From Psychrobacillus sp. INOP01 (GTDB taxonomy: Bacteria > Bacillota > Bacilli > Bacillales_A > Planococcaceae), in assembly GCF_018140925.1 (NCBI RefSeq), contig NZ_CP073315.1, positions 1,054,001-1,118,000 of the forward strand: a DNA stretch of 64,000 nucleotides. Direction: 5' to 3'. The stretch's first letter is position 1. Each line of letters opens with the position of its first letter. Position numbers and translations under genes: made by a program. Below the pieces are notes generated by a model, which saw only the letters and a program-made list of their open reading frames with translations, searched no databases and was not told the origin of the DNA. Of this stretch, positions 25,369-33,452 are shown piece after piece.

Positions 25369-26073
25369 TTATGACTCCTCCGGGCTTAGGATTAGTCGAT
25401 ACCCTGCTCCTCTTACAGTCTCAATCGTTGACAAAACATGATAATCACTTAGCTTTTTTCGAACTCTTGTCATATTTACATTTAATGTATTTTCATCAAC
25501 AAATGACTGGTCATCCCAAAGCTCCTCTAATAGATGCTCTCTAGTCACTAGCTTCGGATAATTTCGTAATAATAATTCCAATATCGTACACTCTTTCTTT
25601 TGGAGAGGAATTTCACCATGTACAGTATGTAACTCCATGCGTTCCATATAAAGCTGTAATCTACCAACCTTGACAACTCTTTCTTCCTGCTTTGCGGCAT
25701 ATTCACCATATGTTCTTCTCAAATGGCTTCTTATTTTAGCTAAGACGATTTCATAGTGAAAAGGCTTCGTGATAAAATCATCTCCACCATTCTCTAGAGC
25801 AAATATTTGATCCATTTCACCAGATCTCGCAGAAACGAATATAATTGGGCAAGTAGTTAATTGGCGCAATTGTCGACACCAATAATATCCATCATACGAC
25901 GGTAAATTTACATCCAACAAAACAATATGTGGATCAAACGCAGTAAACTCCTCTACTATTTGATCAAAATCCTCGATGGTATGCACCTCGTAATGATATT
26001 TCCTTAAAGTATCTGCAAGCAAAGATGCAATCTTTCGATCATCCTCTACAACTAACACACGATGCGTCGTCAC
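25369..26073 (-). CDS. BceR-type OmpR-family response regulator
   Basis: 234 residues from GTG 26073 (GGAGGATTATT before it). Receiver has VVEDD, phospho-acceptor Asp in VLLDVNLPSYDGYYWCRQLR and the conserved Lys in FITKPFHYE; the winged helix ends IETVRGAGYRL. VNLPSYDGYYWCR is characteristic of BceR-like regulators. It should activate the transporter gene promoter; no separate promoter before the ATPase gene is obvious, so the four genes may be one transcript here. Confidence 0.88.
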   Translation of the reverse strand: MTTHRVLVVEDDRKIASLLADTLRKYHYEVHTIEDFDQIVEEFTAFDPHIVLLDVNLPSYDGYYWCRQLRQLTTCPIIFVSARSGEMDQIFALENGGDDFITKPFHYEIVLAKIRSHLRRTYGEYAAKQEERVVKVGRLQLYMERMELHTVHGEIPLQKKECTILELLLRNYPKLVTREHLLEELWDDQSFVDENTLNVNMTRVRKKLSDYHVLSTIETVRGAGYRLILSPEES

Positions 26074-26113
26074 AATAATCCTCCTCCACAAAAACGGTTC
26101 TTACTTTATCATA

Positions 26114-26143
26114 TCAAAAAAGAGCCCAACATACGTCAGACTC
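26114..26143 (-). terminator. Terminator of the lipoate ligase gene
   Basis: Minus-strand stem GAGTCTGAC / GTTGGGCTC (some G-U pairs) followed by TTTTTT, between the lplJ stop and the start of the Bce-like operon. Confidence 0.65.
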
Positions 26144-26155
26144 CTTCCCCATTTC

Positions 26156-27148
26156 TTAATAAATTAATTGAACAAGCTCTTCTTTTGTAATACCACCGAA
26201 GTATTTAGGTACGTCTACGTTAGTTAATGCTGCTTCAATGCCTTCTTTGCTATATGGTTTGCCAGTTAATAGCTGTTCAACTTCCGCCATATCACCTACA
26301 CCGAAGAAATCTCCGAAGATTTTCACTTCTTCAATCATACCTTTGTTTACATCTAAACGAACATCTACACCACCAACTGGGAAGCGATGCGAATGCTTCA
26401 TATTGAATTTAGGTGATTTACCGTAGTTCCAATCCCATTGTTGATAACGTTCTTCCGAAAGCTTATGGATATTCTCCCAGTCCTGATCTGTTAGCTCCCA
26501 GTATTGAATATTCTCTTCTCCTTCAAAAATAGACGCAAGAAGTTCTAAACGGAATTGTTCAACTGTCATTGGATTTTCTAGTAGGTCGATTATATTAGTG
26601 ACACGACTACGGATTGATTTTATGCCTTTAGATTCAATTTTTTCCTTGCTTACCTTTAAGGCAGATACAACTGCATCTATTTCTGTATCAAACATTAACG
26701 TTCCATGACTGAACATGCGTCCACGAGTTGAATATTGAGCATTTCCAGAGATTTTTTTCCCTTCAGCCAAAATATCGTTTCTGCCGGACAGCTCTGCATT
26801 TACACCCATTTTTGCAAGTGCATCTATAACAGGCTGTGTGAACTTTTTAAAGTTACGGAAGCTTTCTCCATCGTCCTTTGTTAAAAAGCTATAATTCAGA
26901 TTTCCTAAATCATGGTACACAGCACCACCACCGGAAAGTCTGCGAACCGGTATAATTCCATTTGTTTCTACAAAATCAGTATTTATTTCTTCAATGGTAT
27001 TTTGGTTTCTCCCAATAATAATGGAAGGCTGATTTATATAAAACAGAAGAAAAGAATCCTTTTCAACGTCCATTGTGTTTAATGCATACTCCTCTATTGC
27101 TAAGTTAATACGTGGATCTGTAATTCCCTTGTTATCGATAAAATACAT
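26156..27148 (-). CDS. lplJ: Lipoate--protein ligase LplJ
   Basis: 330 residues, LplA/LplJ type. RRLSGGGAVYHDLGNLNYSF is the lipoyl-AMP binding loop, followed by SGNAQYSTRGRMFSHGTLMF; a C-terminal accessory domain is present. It activates free lipoate and attaches it to lipoyl proteins such as GcvH and E2 subunits. ATG 27148 was chosen since AGGAGA is seven bases upstream, while ATG 27154 sits too close to it. Divergent from yhfH, as in the B. subtilis yhfH-yhfJ neighbourhood. Confidence 0.92.
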   Translation of the reverse strand: MYFIDNKGITDPRINLAIEEYALNTMDVEKDSFLLFYINQPSIIIGRNQNTIEEINTDFVETNGIIPVRRLSGGGAVYHDLGNLNYSFLTKDDGESFRNFKKFTQPVIDALAKMGVNAELSGRNDILAEGKKISGNAQYSTRGRMFSHGTLMFDTEIDAVVSALKVSKEKIESKGIKSIRSRVTNIIDLLENPMTVEQFRLELLASIFEGEENIQYWELTDQDWENIHKLSEERYQQWDWNYGKSPKFNMKHSHRFPVGGVDVRLDVNKGMIEEVKIFGDFFGVGDMAEVEQLLTGKPYSKEGIEAALTNVDVPKYFGGITKEELVQLIY

Positions 27149-27195
27149 GTTCATCTCTCCTTTAAGATTATTTTATCAAAAGTTCCGATAAGATG

Positions 27196-27225
27196 TTGAC
27201 AAATCGAACTGTGTTATAATACAAT
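27196..27225 (+). promoter_or_regulatory. Promoter of yhfH
   Basis: TTGACA (27196-27201), 18 bases, TACAAT (27220-27225). A TATAAT at 27215 is only 13 bases from the -35 and is less likely to be used. Confidence 0.55.
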
Positions 27226-27270
27226 AACAATAATTAAATTAGTTATATAACAGATGGAGGTGGAACAACT

Positions 27271-27396
27271 ATGTTAGAAAACGTAATTGAATTTTTCCGT
27301 AACCTACCCGCGAAGAAATGTGCTACATGTGGTGAAGCAATTGAAGAACAACATGAATGCTACGGGAACCACTGTGATAAATGCACGACACTATAA
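27271..27396 (+). CDS. yhfH: YhfH family small zinc-finger-like protein
   Basis: 41 residues from ATG 27271 with GGAGGTGG upstream. Sequence begins MLENVIEFFRNLPAKKCATC and contains CATCGEAIEEQHECYG and CDKC, giving two Cys-x2-Cys pairs plus an extra Cys, as in the YhfH family of Bacillales. Probably binds zinc; cellular role unknown. Short but closely similar to B. subtilis YhfH and in the matching place beside lplJ. Confidence 0.88.
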   Translation: MLENVIEFFRNLPAKKCATCGEAIEEQHECYGNHCDKCTTL

Positions 27397-27411
27397 TAAT
27401 TGAAAGAAATG

Positions 27412-27447
27412 CCCACTAGATACTCCCCTTTCTAGTGGGTTTTTTTA
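27412..27447 (+). terminator. Terminator of yhfH
   Basis: CCCACTAGA / TCTAGTGGG stem followed by seven T, 15 bases past the stop codon. Confidence 0.9.
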
Positions 27448-27483
27448 TTCCATTTCTAAGAACATACAATAAAAAAAAGTAAC

Positions 27484-27642
27484 CTTAGAAACAACGTAGA
27501 TTTCTGCTACAGCGGACTCTTTTCATGAGCATGGCACCACTCTCCCGGACCAACAAAATGTTGGTCATGAAGGCATTGCCTCAGGAAGAGGCGTCTTTAG
27601 CCTTCCTGCGCAAGGCCTTCAACTCATGCTATTGTTGCTTTA
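27484..27642. other. GC-richer structured intergenic element
   Basis: Between convergent genes lies a stretch richer in GC than its surroundings with nested inverted repeats: GACCAACA / TGTTGGTC (27538-27556), GCCTC / GAGGC, CAGGAAG / CTTCCTG, and an outer pair CATGAG / CTCATG. No ribosome site supports the small frame through it. It may be a mobile intergenic repeat or a structured RNA. It is not the same as the repeat family found elsewhere in this window. Confidence 0.4.
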
Positions 27643-27691
27643 AAATAAAGATTGATCACAAATACCTCGCTAACCCATATTTTACGATAAA

Positions 27692-27737
27692 TAAAAAGAA
27701 ACCATTTTGAAAAAAACATTGATCAAAATGGTTTCTT
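27692..27737 (-). terminator. Terminator of the LysR-type regulator gene
   Basis: AAGAAACCATTTTGA / TCAAAATGGTTTCTT, 15-bp perfect stem, then TTTTATTTAT on the minus strand. Confidence 0.85.
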
Positions 27738-27828
27738 ATCCAGCAAATTCAAATGTAGGTTTTATAAAAAAATAACAAAGAATCAAACTTTAATTCAAAG
27801 CCACACCTGATATCATACTTATGTTCAC

Positions 27829-28743
27829 TCAACAAGTAGTCTCCTCAAATGACCACTCTTTTGCATGTTTCAAAGTTATATCGATAAAGGTTGATAAAGC
27901 TGGGGAGACCCACTTGTTTTTGTGATAAGCGACTTGAGAATAGATTTGCTTAAAATCACCATCGCAAGGGATAACTTTTAACTTTCCTTCCTTTATTTCA
28001 TCAATTACTGTCATTAAAGGTAAACACGCAATACCAAGTCCACTCATTACACAACGCTTCATCGCTTCTACACTCCAAAGCTCCATCGTTTGAGAAGGTA
28101 CGATTCTACGTTCACCAAGGTATTCTTCAAACATCGTTCGGTAACTGCATTCTTTCTCGTTTGTAATCAAACACTCGCATAACTTTTGATTTTCGTAGCT
28201 TTTATCTAAAATATTCAACGAACAGTCAAAGCCACCAACAAGGACAATAGGTTCGTCCAATAACGAATGAACAATTAAATCAGCATCCTGTAACTGTGGC
28301 AACAAGACAAATGCAATATCTGCACTCCCATTAAGGATCGCTCTTTTGTTATCTCCACAGGTGGCATTATTTAAACTGATATGTACATGAGGAAACTTTT
28401 TTCTATATTCTCTTAATATTGGTTCTAGGCGGTATACAGTTAAAGATTCCGGAGCTGCAATCTTTAGCTCTCCTCTCGTGTCCTCTCCATCACTCGTAAT
28501 GCTTTCGATCTTTCCGTAAGTATCTAAAATCTCTTGCGTATAGGGCAATAAATTTTTACCGATATCAGTCAGTCGTACTTTTCGACCCATTCGATCAAAC
28601 AGTGGGGCCCCTAAATGTTCTTCAAGTGCTTGAATATGAGACGTCACCGTGGATTGCGTGTAACCTAAATGTTCTGCTGCTTGGGTAAAGCTACCCGTTT
28701 CAACAATCTTTTTAAACGTAACAAAATGGCGTATTTCCATCAT
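27829..28743 (-). CDS. LysR-type transcriptional regulator
   Basis: 304 residues from ATG 28743 (AAGG eight bases upstream; ATG 28740 is an equal option). HTH at residues 1-60 (HFVTFKKIVETGSFTQAAEH, LGYTQSTVTSHIQALEEHLG), then a LysR substrate-binding domain (ELKIAAPESLTVYRLEPILR). Divergent from the MFS gene with about 145 bases between starts, so it most likely controls that transporter. Effector unknown. Confidence 0.85.
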   Translation of the reverse strand: MMEIRHFVTFKKIVETGSFTQAAEHLGYTQSTVTSHIQALEEHLGAPLFDRMGRKVRLTDIGKNLLPYTQEILDTYGKIESITSDGEDTRGELKIAAPESLTVYRLEPILREYRKKFPHVHISLNNATCGDNKRAILNGSADIAFVLLPQLQDADLIVHSLLDEPIVLVGGFDCSLNILDKSYENQKLCECLITNEKECSYRTMFEEYLGERRIVPSQTMELWSVEAMKRCVMSGLGIACLPLMTVIDEIKEGKLKVIPCDGDFKQIYSQVAYHKNKWVSPALSTFIDITLKHAKEWSFEETTC

Positions 28744-28888
28744 TTCACCAACCTTTTTAGCTTTTGTTTCTATGTTATCAAAAAAATCAATGGATAGCTT
28801 CGCAAACTTCAATTTTACTAATAATTAATCGTAGGTTAATGTAGAAAAGTGAATGTTATGAAAACGTCGATAGAAAGAAGGTTTAGTT

Positions 28889-30145
28889 TTGAAACGTATA
28901 CACTATAGCTGGATTGTCCTTGGCGTAACATTTTTCTCCATAATTGTAGCCGGAATTGTGGTGGCTTCTACAGGAGTTTTTATAAATCCTTTTGAAAAAG
29001 AGTTTGGCTGGGATCGATCTGTTATTACACTAGCTTTTGCCATTAGTATGTTTTTATACGGCATATCAGGTCCGTTTATGGCAGCATTACTTGATTCGAT
29101 TGGTTTAAAGAAAATGATGATTATCTCTATGGCAACTGTGATGACAGGTCTTATACTAATTTTTATTATGAATCAGTCATGGCATCTAATCATCATTTGG
29201 GGAATTATTATAGGGCTAGGATCAAGTCTTTTTTTAACGGTATTAAGCCCATATGTCGCGAATCATTGGTTTGTGAAAAGAAGGGGTCTTGCAGTAGGAA
29301 TATTAACTGCTAGTACAGCAACAGGTCAGTTAATTTTACTTCCTGTTTTAGCGGCTATTATAGAAAGTTATTCATGGCGCTGGGCGATTGGTTTAATTTT
29401 AACCCTCAGTATCATTATGCTTATCATGATTCTTTTATTTATGAAAAACACACCTAAGGATGCTGGTGTACTTCCATATGGACTTGAAGAAGAACTACAA
29501 GAAAGCACGGACGGGCGAAAGGAAAATCCTATTGTTGTTGCATTCAAAGGTTTATTCGAAGCTGTAAAAGTGAAGGAATTTTGGTTGTTAGCAGGTAGTT
29601 TCTTTATTTGTGGGCTTTCAACGAGTGGCTTAATAGGAACACATTTTGTTTCGTATTGCATAAGTTTTGGAATTCCTTTGATTACTGCGGCTTCGATTCT
29701 TTCGTTTATGGGGATTTTCAATCTAGTAGGAACAACTTTATCTGGTTGGTTATCGGATCGTTTCGATAATCGATGGCTATTATTCTGGTATTACAGTTTA
29801 AGAGGGGCTTCTCTCGTTCTACTTCCTTATGCGTTAAAAGAAGGTTCTGTTACGATGCTAGTTCTCTTTACTGTATTCTTTGGATTAGATTGGATTGCAA
29901 CTGTTCCACCAACTATTAGTATCTCAAGACAAATCTTCGGTATAAAAAAAAGTGGAGTTATTTATGGTTGGATTTTTGCATCCCATCAGGCAGGAGCAGC
30001 CACTGCAGCTTATGGAGGGGGGCTAATTTTCAAGTTTTTTAACTCCTATACTTGGGCATTCTTTTTGGCAGGAGTTTTCTGTTTATTAGCAAGCTTGTTT
30101 GTCATCGTTATTAAAAAACAACATTCAATTCCATTAACTAAATAA
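28889..30145 (+). CDS. MFS transporter (monocarboxylate/OFA-like)
   Basis: 418 residues, 12 predicted helices. HYSWIVLGVTFFSIIVAGIV followed by FEKEFGWDRSVITLAFAISM is the hallmark of the MCT/OFA-like MFS branch that moves monocarboxylates or oxalate/formate. A central cytoplasmic loop sits near residues 190-220. TTG 28889 with AGAAGG upstream. Paired divergently with a LysR regulator. Substrate undetermined. Confidence 0.82.
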   Translation: MKRIHYSWIVLGVTFFSIIVAGIVVASTGVFINPFEKEFGWDRSVITLAFAISMFLYGISGPFMAALLDSIGLKKMMIISMATVMTGLILIFIMNQSWHLIIIWGIIIGLGSSLFLTVLSPYVANHWFVKRRGLAVGILTASTATGQLILLPVLAAIIESYSWRWAIGLILTLSIIMLIMILLFMKNTPKDAGVLPYGLEEELQESTDGRKENPIVVAFKGLFEAVKVKEFWLLAGSFFICGLSTSGLIGTHFVSYCISFGIPLITAASILSFMGIFNLVGTTLSGWLSDRFDNRWLLFWYYSLRGASLVLLPYALKEGSVTMLVLFTVFFGLDWIATVPPTISISRQIFGIKKSGVIYGWIFASHQAGAATAAYGGGLIFKFFNSYTWAFFLAGVFCLLASLFVIVIKKQHSIPLTK

Positions 30146-30370
30146 GGAAAAATGAATTAAAAGCATTTCAATTAATGAAGATTTTTGAAGAATGTTCAAA
30201 ATTGGTCAACTACGTTTTAACGTTAGAGGAAGAGCAATTGCATTTTTAGAATTGATGTATTTGAAACGTTCGACTTTAAAGCAACAGCTGGAAACAACTG
30301 AGCTTCAATCGATTAATCCAATTTTGGTTCAATAGCGACCCTGTGTTAGAAACACTGAAAAATGAACACA

Positions 30371-30409
30371 AGCAAACACCCCAAGGATTAAATCCTTGAG
30401 GTGTTTGCT
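30371..30409. terminator. Bidirectional terminator
   Basis: AGCAAACACCCCAAGGATT / AATCCTTGAGGTGTTTGCT, a 19-bp stem with one mismatch and almost no loop, 14 bases from the stop of the monooxygenase gene. The 30146-30370 gap before it holds no gene I can support. Confidence 0.75.
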
Positions 30410-30422
30410 ATTTAATATAAAT

Positions 30423-30719
30423 TTATGCTTTTACAGGTTCTCCGTCGAATACTTTAAGATCCATCGGTGCGGCCATGAAAGCTTGAGCTTTTTGAATGAA
30501 AGCTGTGAAATGTTCACTCGTATTATGGGCTATAGTAGCCTCAACATCTTCCCAAAGTTCAACCATTGTATAATGGTAATCTTGGTAAGTTGATTTCATC
30601 AAATCATAGCTAATGTTACCTTTTTCAGCTCTTGTTGCTGAAAGGAGTGTTTTGGCTTCTTCCAAAAATGCTTGTTCTTGATCCATTTTCACCTGGAGAT
30701 GTGCATGAATTATAATCAT
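30423..30719 (-). CDS. Antibiotic biosynthesis monooxygenase-domain protein (YgiN-like)
   Basis: 98 residues of the dimeric alpha/beta-barrel ABM family: MIIIHAHLQVKMDQEQAFLE, EKGNISYDLMKS, YTMVELWEDVEATIAHNTSE, HFTAFIQKA. Relatives act as quinol monooxygenases or small-molecule oxygenases without cofactor. ATG 30719 with AAAGGATG. It lies next to a MarR regulator and a nitroreductase, so a quinone or electrophile stress role is inferred. Confidence 0.8.
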   Translation of the reverse strand: MIIIHAHLQVKMDQEQAFLEEAKTLLSATRAEKGNISYDLMKSTYQDYHYTMVELWEDVEATIAHNTSEHFTAFIQKAQAFMAAPMDLKVFDGEPVKA

Positions 30720-30800
30720 AGTAATCATCCTTTTTATTAGATTAATTGATTTAAAGGATTATACTTGATAAGATCCATTTCAATTGATTTGTTTAAAATT

Positions 30801-31229
30801 TTAGTATTCACTAATATTATTTTGCATACGATTGAGCATGTCAGATAGGGATACCAATTCTTCTGGATTAAAATCATGAAGCATTTGGTTCACGAAATTA
30901 ATCTTTTCTTTTTTGTAACCAACAATTTGCTCGCGCCCTTCCTCTGTAAGACGAACAAATATCTCTCGATTATCGTTAGGATTTCTTCGTCTTGTCACCA
31001 TTCCGTTTGCCTCAAGTTGTTTTAGATGACGAGTAATAGCAGCACTATCTATATTAACAGCTTTTTGCAGGGTGGACTGATTGATTTCATCTGTTTCATA
31101 AAGCTGATGAAGCAATTCATAGCGTGATGAGCTAATACCTGTGCACCGCTCAAATTTAGGGCTAATTTGATTATTAAGCCCTTTAAGCAGATGTAAGATT
31201 TGTTCATGATTCGAAAGTGAACAACGCAT
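30801..31229 (-). CDS. MarR-family transcriptional regulator
   Basis: 142 residues. Winged helix around INQSTLQKAVNIDSAAITRH and the wing RRRNPNDNREIFVRLTEEG. Cys4 (MRCSLSN) near the N-terminus could be a redox sensor as in the DUF24/OhrR-like regulators, but this is only a possibility. ATG 31229 with GGAGG seven bases before. Its own promoter and that of the nitroreductase share a paired palindrome, so it is probably autoregulated and controls both. Confidence 0.88.
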   Translation of the reverse strand: MRCSLSNHEQILHLLKGLNNQISPKFERCTGISSSRYELLHQLYETDEINQSTLQKAVNIDSAAITRHLKQLEANGMVTRRRNPNDNREIFVRLTEEGREQIVGYKKEKINFVNQMLHDFNPEELVSLSDMLNRMQNNISEY

Positions 31230-31285
31230 CAATTGACCTCCTAAGTAGTTTATGAGGCCAACATATACGAGCGTCTACTACTTTA

Positions 31286-31343
31286 TTGAACCCTCAATTA
31301 TTGACCTGTCAATAAATATAATACAAAATTTTTTAAACTACAA
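31286..31343 (-). promoter_or_regulatory. Promoter and paired MarR operator upstream of the marR-type gene
   Basis: -35 TTGTAG (31338-31343), 17 bases, -10 TATATT (31315-31320). Just downstream of the -10 are two TTGA-N4-TCAA palindromes, 31301-31312 (TTGACCTGTCAA) and 31286-31297 (TTGAACCCTCAA), 15 bases apart. The layout equals that of the nitroreductase promoter. Confidence 0.7.
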
Positions 31344-31422
31344 CTCCAAACGGTAACTTATCCAAGTGTAATTGTGATAAATCAAAATAAAACATACCAA
31401 TTTATATTCAATAGATTCTATC

Positions 31423-32061
31423 TTATTTCCATATTGTAGTTGTATCGACTGGCAAGCGATACGATTGATAACCTTCATTAATGGCTTTACCAATGGAAAT
31501 TAACATAATCGGTATATAACGATCTTTTTCCAGACCATAGGCTTCGGCAATCTTTTCTTTCTCATAACCACCGATAGGATTCGTATCATATCCGTAAGCT
31601 CGAGCTACTAGCATGAGTTGCATTGAAACAAGACCTGCATCTAGCATAATTATATCTTTCATTTGCTCATCGGACATATTTTCATAGAGCGGTTTAAAAT
31701 AATTTAATTGAGCTTCTTTAACTTCTTGAGGCATATATCCAAGTTCAACTGCTTTGCTATATATTTCTTCGGCATAATCAAAATTATTTCGGTCACCGAA
31801 GACAGCGATTACCGCAGATGAGCTTAATACTTTATCCTTGTTGAATTTTGAAAGCGTTGCAAGCTTTGCTTTTCCTTCTTCGCTGTCAATGATTATAAAT
31901 CGCCAAGGCTGAAAATTAATAGAAGATGGGGCTTTTGAAGCTTGAGCTATAATTTCGGTCATTTCTTCACGGCTAATTTTAACCGTAGGGTCATATACCT
32001 TAATGGAACGACGACCGTATACAATTTCATTGAAATCATTCGTTTTTTGATATTTATGCAT
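31423..32061 (-). CDS. Nitroreductase-family protein
   Basis: 212 residues, FMN-dependent NAD(P)H oxidoreductase fold. FMN-binding RRSIKVYD and APSSINFQPWRFIIID at the start, and DAGLVSMQLMLVARAYGYDT with PIGGY in the middle. It likely reduces quinones, nitro compounds or similar electrophiles. ATG 32061 with AAGGAG about ten bases upstream. Its promoter carries the same paired palindrome as the neighbouring MarR-type gene. Confidence 0.87.
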   Translation of the reverse strand: MHKYQKTNDFNEIVYGRRSIKVYDPTVKISREEMTEIIAQASKAPSSINFQPWRFIIIDSEEGKAKLATLSKFNKDKVLSSSAVIAVFGDRNNFDYAEEIYSKAVELGYMPQEVKEAQLNYFKPLYENMSDEQMKDIIMLDAGLVSMQLMLVARAYGYDTNPIGGYEKEKIAEAYGLEKDRYIPIMLISIGKAINEGYQSYRLPVDTTTIWK

Positions 32062-32089
32062 TGTGTAGGTACTCCTTTTTTTATATTAA

Positions 32090-32147
32090 TTGATGCATCA
32101 ATTATTGATACGTCAATTAATATAATATAAATTAGAGAAATATGCAA
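32090..32147 (-). promoter_or_regulatory. Promoter and paired MarR operator upstream of the nitroreductase gene
   Basis: -35 TTGCAT (32142-32147), 17 bases, -10 TATATT (32119-32124). Palindromes TTGATACGTCAA (32105-32116) and TTGATGCATCAA (32090-32101) follow with 15-base spacing. Binding there would cover the transcription start. Confidence 0.72.
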
Positions 32148-32253
32148 TACATAAGTTCTATTGCCCAAATTTATTAAAAAAAATTGGCTCATTACTAAAA
32201 AGATGTATTTGTCTAGTAGTAACTTTTTAAAAACGGATGAAGGCAAAATTTAT

Positions 32254-32282
32254 AATGAGTTCGGTGCTATACCGAACTCATT
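32254..32282 (-). terminator. Terminator of the vWA protein gene
   Basis: AATGAGTTCGGT / ACCGAACTCATT perfect 12-bp stem, followed on the minus strand by ATAAATTTT. Confidence 0.65.
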
Positions 32283-32396
32283 TTGAGCAAGCTGCCTGAT
32301 GAAATAACCGTGTCTAACTTTTAGGAGTCTCTTCATTTACAGGGATTTTAATGATTAATTTTTCAACAAAGTGTCTATAAAATATTTCCTATTAGT

Positions 32397-33065
32397 CTAG
32401 CGTAGTATCCTTTTTTCCTTCGCCTCTTTCAACCACATTGGGAACTCATCCAATAATTGATTGTATAAATCTTCGTCTGAAACTTTCTTTAAGTCATCTA
32501 GATGAAAGAAATTCGCGTTATCAACAATTCTACCTTCCATCGTATCTAATTTTCTTAAAACGTCAAAGTTGGAGTCGCCTATGCCGACGAATTGCCAAAA
32601 AATAGGTTGGATAGATGATTCTACAATGAATTTTTTTATACCTGGCTTACATCCACCATCATTGATAAATACTAAGAAAACAGGTTCTTCGCTCGGTTCT
32701 TCTTTTATATACTTCCTTATAACATCTTCCATCACTTTCGGTTCATCATTTCTCCCGAATTTATGAATACTTTCATTCATTAGAATCTGCTTTTCTACAT
32801 AATTAGTAAAATCTTTTTCAGTAACTGATGGCAACCGTGAAAATTCGTTGTCGTATACCCAAACATCTAACGAGCCATCATCGTCAAATTGACTAGCTAC
32901 CGCTAATACACGTTCCACTGCTTCTTGAACAATACCTTCTTTATATAACTTCCGCATAGAACCTGAAATATCTAGCACGATTCCGACTTTAGCAACAACA
33001 CCCGTTAATTTCTTCTTTTCTAATACAATACTAGCTGCACTCTTTTTTAATGAAATAGTACTCAT
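32397..33065 (-). CDS. TerF-like vWA-domain protein
   Basis: 222 residues. vWA domain with MIDAS motif DISGS (AKVGIVLDISGSMRKLYKEG) and the downstream FLVFINDGG segment. The arrangement matches the vWA_TerF-like proteins known from tellurium-resistance and chemical-stress clusters, but no TerC/TerD partners are nearby. ATG 33065 with AGGAGGG. Cytoplasmic, probably metal-binding. Role unknown. Confidence 0.8.
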   Translation of the reverse strand: MSTISLKKSAASIVLEKKKLTGVVAKVGIVLDISGSMRKLYKEGIVQEAVERVLAVASQFDDDGSLDVWVYDNEFSRLPSVTEKDFTNYVEKQILMNESIHKFGRNDEPKVMEDVIRKYIKEEPSEEPVFLVFINDGGCKPGIKKFIVESSIQPIFWQFVGIGDSNFDVLRKLDTMEGRIVDNANFFHLDDLKKVSDEDLYNQLLDEFPMWLKEAKEKRILR

Positions 33066-33208
33066 ATTTTCCCTCCTAGGTTTTCTAATTAAAGTATACC
33101 GAATATTTAGTATTTTACGAGTTTACACCTAATTTTTTGTTTTAATAAATAACTTTAATATTTACGTTAGATCATATTTTTTTATTCGTTTTTTAAATCC
33201 AAAACAGT

Positions 33209-33338
33209 CGATTGCAGTGAAAGGCGGCGACTCCAGCAGGATGAGGGAGACAGATGAGACATCCCAACGGACGCGTAGCGGTGGGGATGTCTCATCGCTC
33301 CCTCTGCGGAAAGCGTCCGCCTGTAACGAAAATCATCG
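33209..33338 (+). repeat. Bacillales-type intergenic repeat, copy 1
   Basis: Begins GATTGCAGTGAAAGGCGGCG and ends GCGGAAAGCGTCCGCC-x-TAACG. The ends (GGCGG...CCGCC) pair, and the middle holds a long stem, GATGAGACATCCC / GGGGATGTCTCATC. Shares both ends with the copies at 40193 and 50321 but has its own central hairpin. It fills the 33066-33452 gap between the vWA and YhgE genes. Confidence 0.8.
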
Positions 33339-33419
33339 ATATCTATAAATAGATCTACGCATCAAAATACTAGTATCTTAGGATTCATAAGCCGCAAAAA
33401 AATTATTCTTCAAACCAAA

Positions 33420-33445
33420 AACCCATCTCTTTTAAGAGATGGGTT
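33420..33445 (-). terminator. Terminator of the YhgE-like gene
   Basis: AACCCATCTCTT / AAGAGATGGGTT with TTTTGG on the minus strand, just after the stop codon. Confidence 0.8.
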
Positions 33446-33452
33446 CAAAATT

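Noticed and set aside
27196-27220. TTGACA with TATAAT at 13-base spacing
   Set aside because: Spacer too short for a sigma-A promoter; TACAAT at 18 bases is the better -10.
27525-27710. Plus-strand frame of 61 codons
   Set aside because: Runs through the structured intergenic element and into a terminator; no ribosome site.
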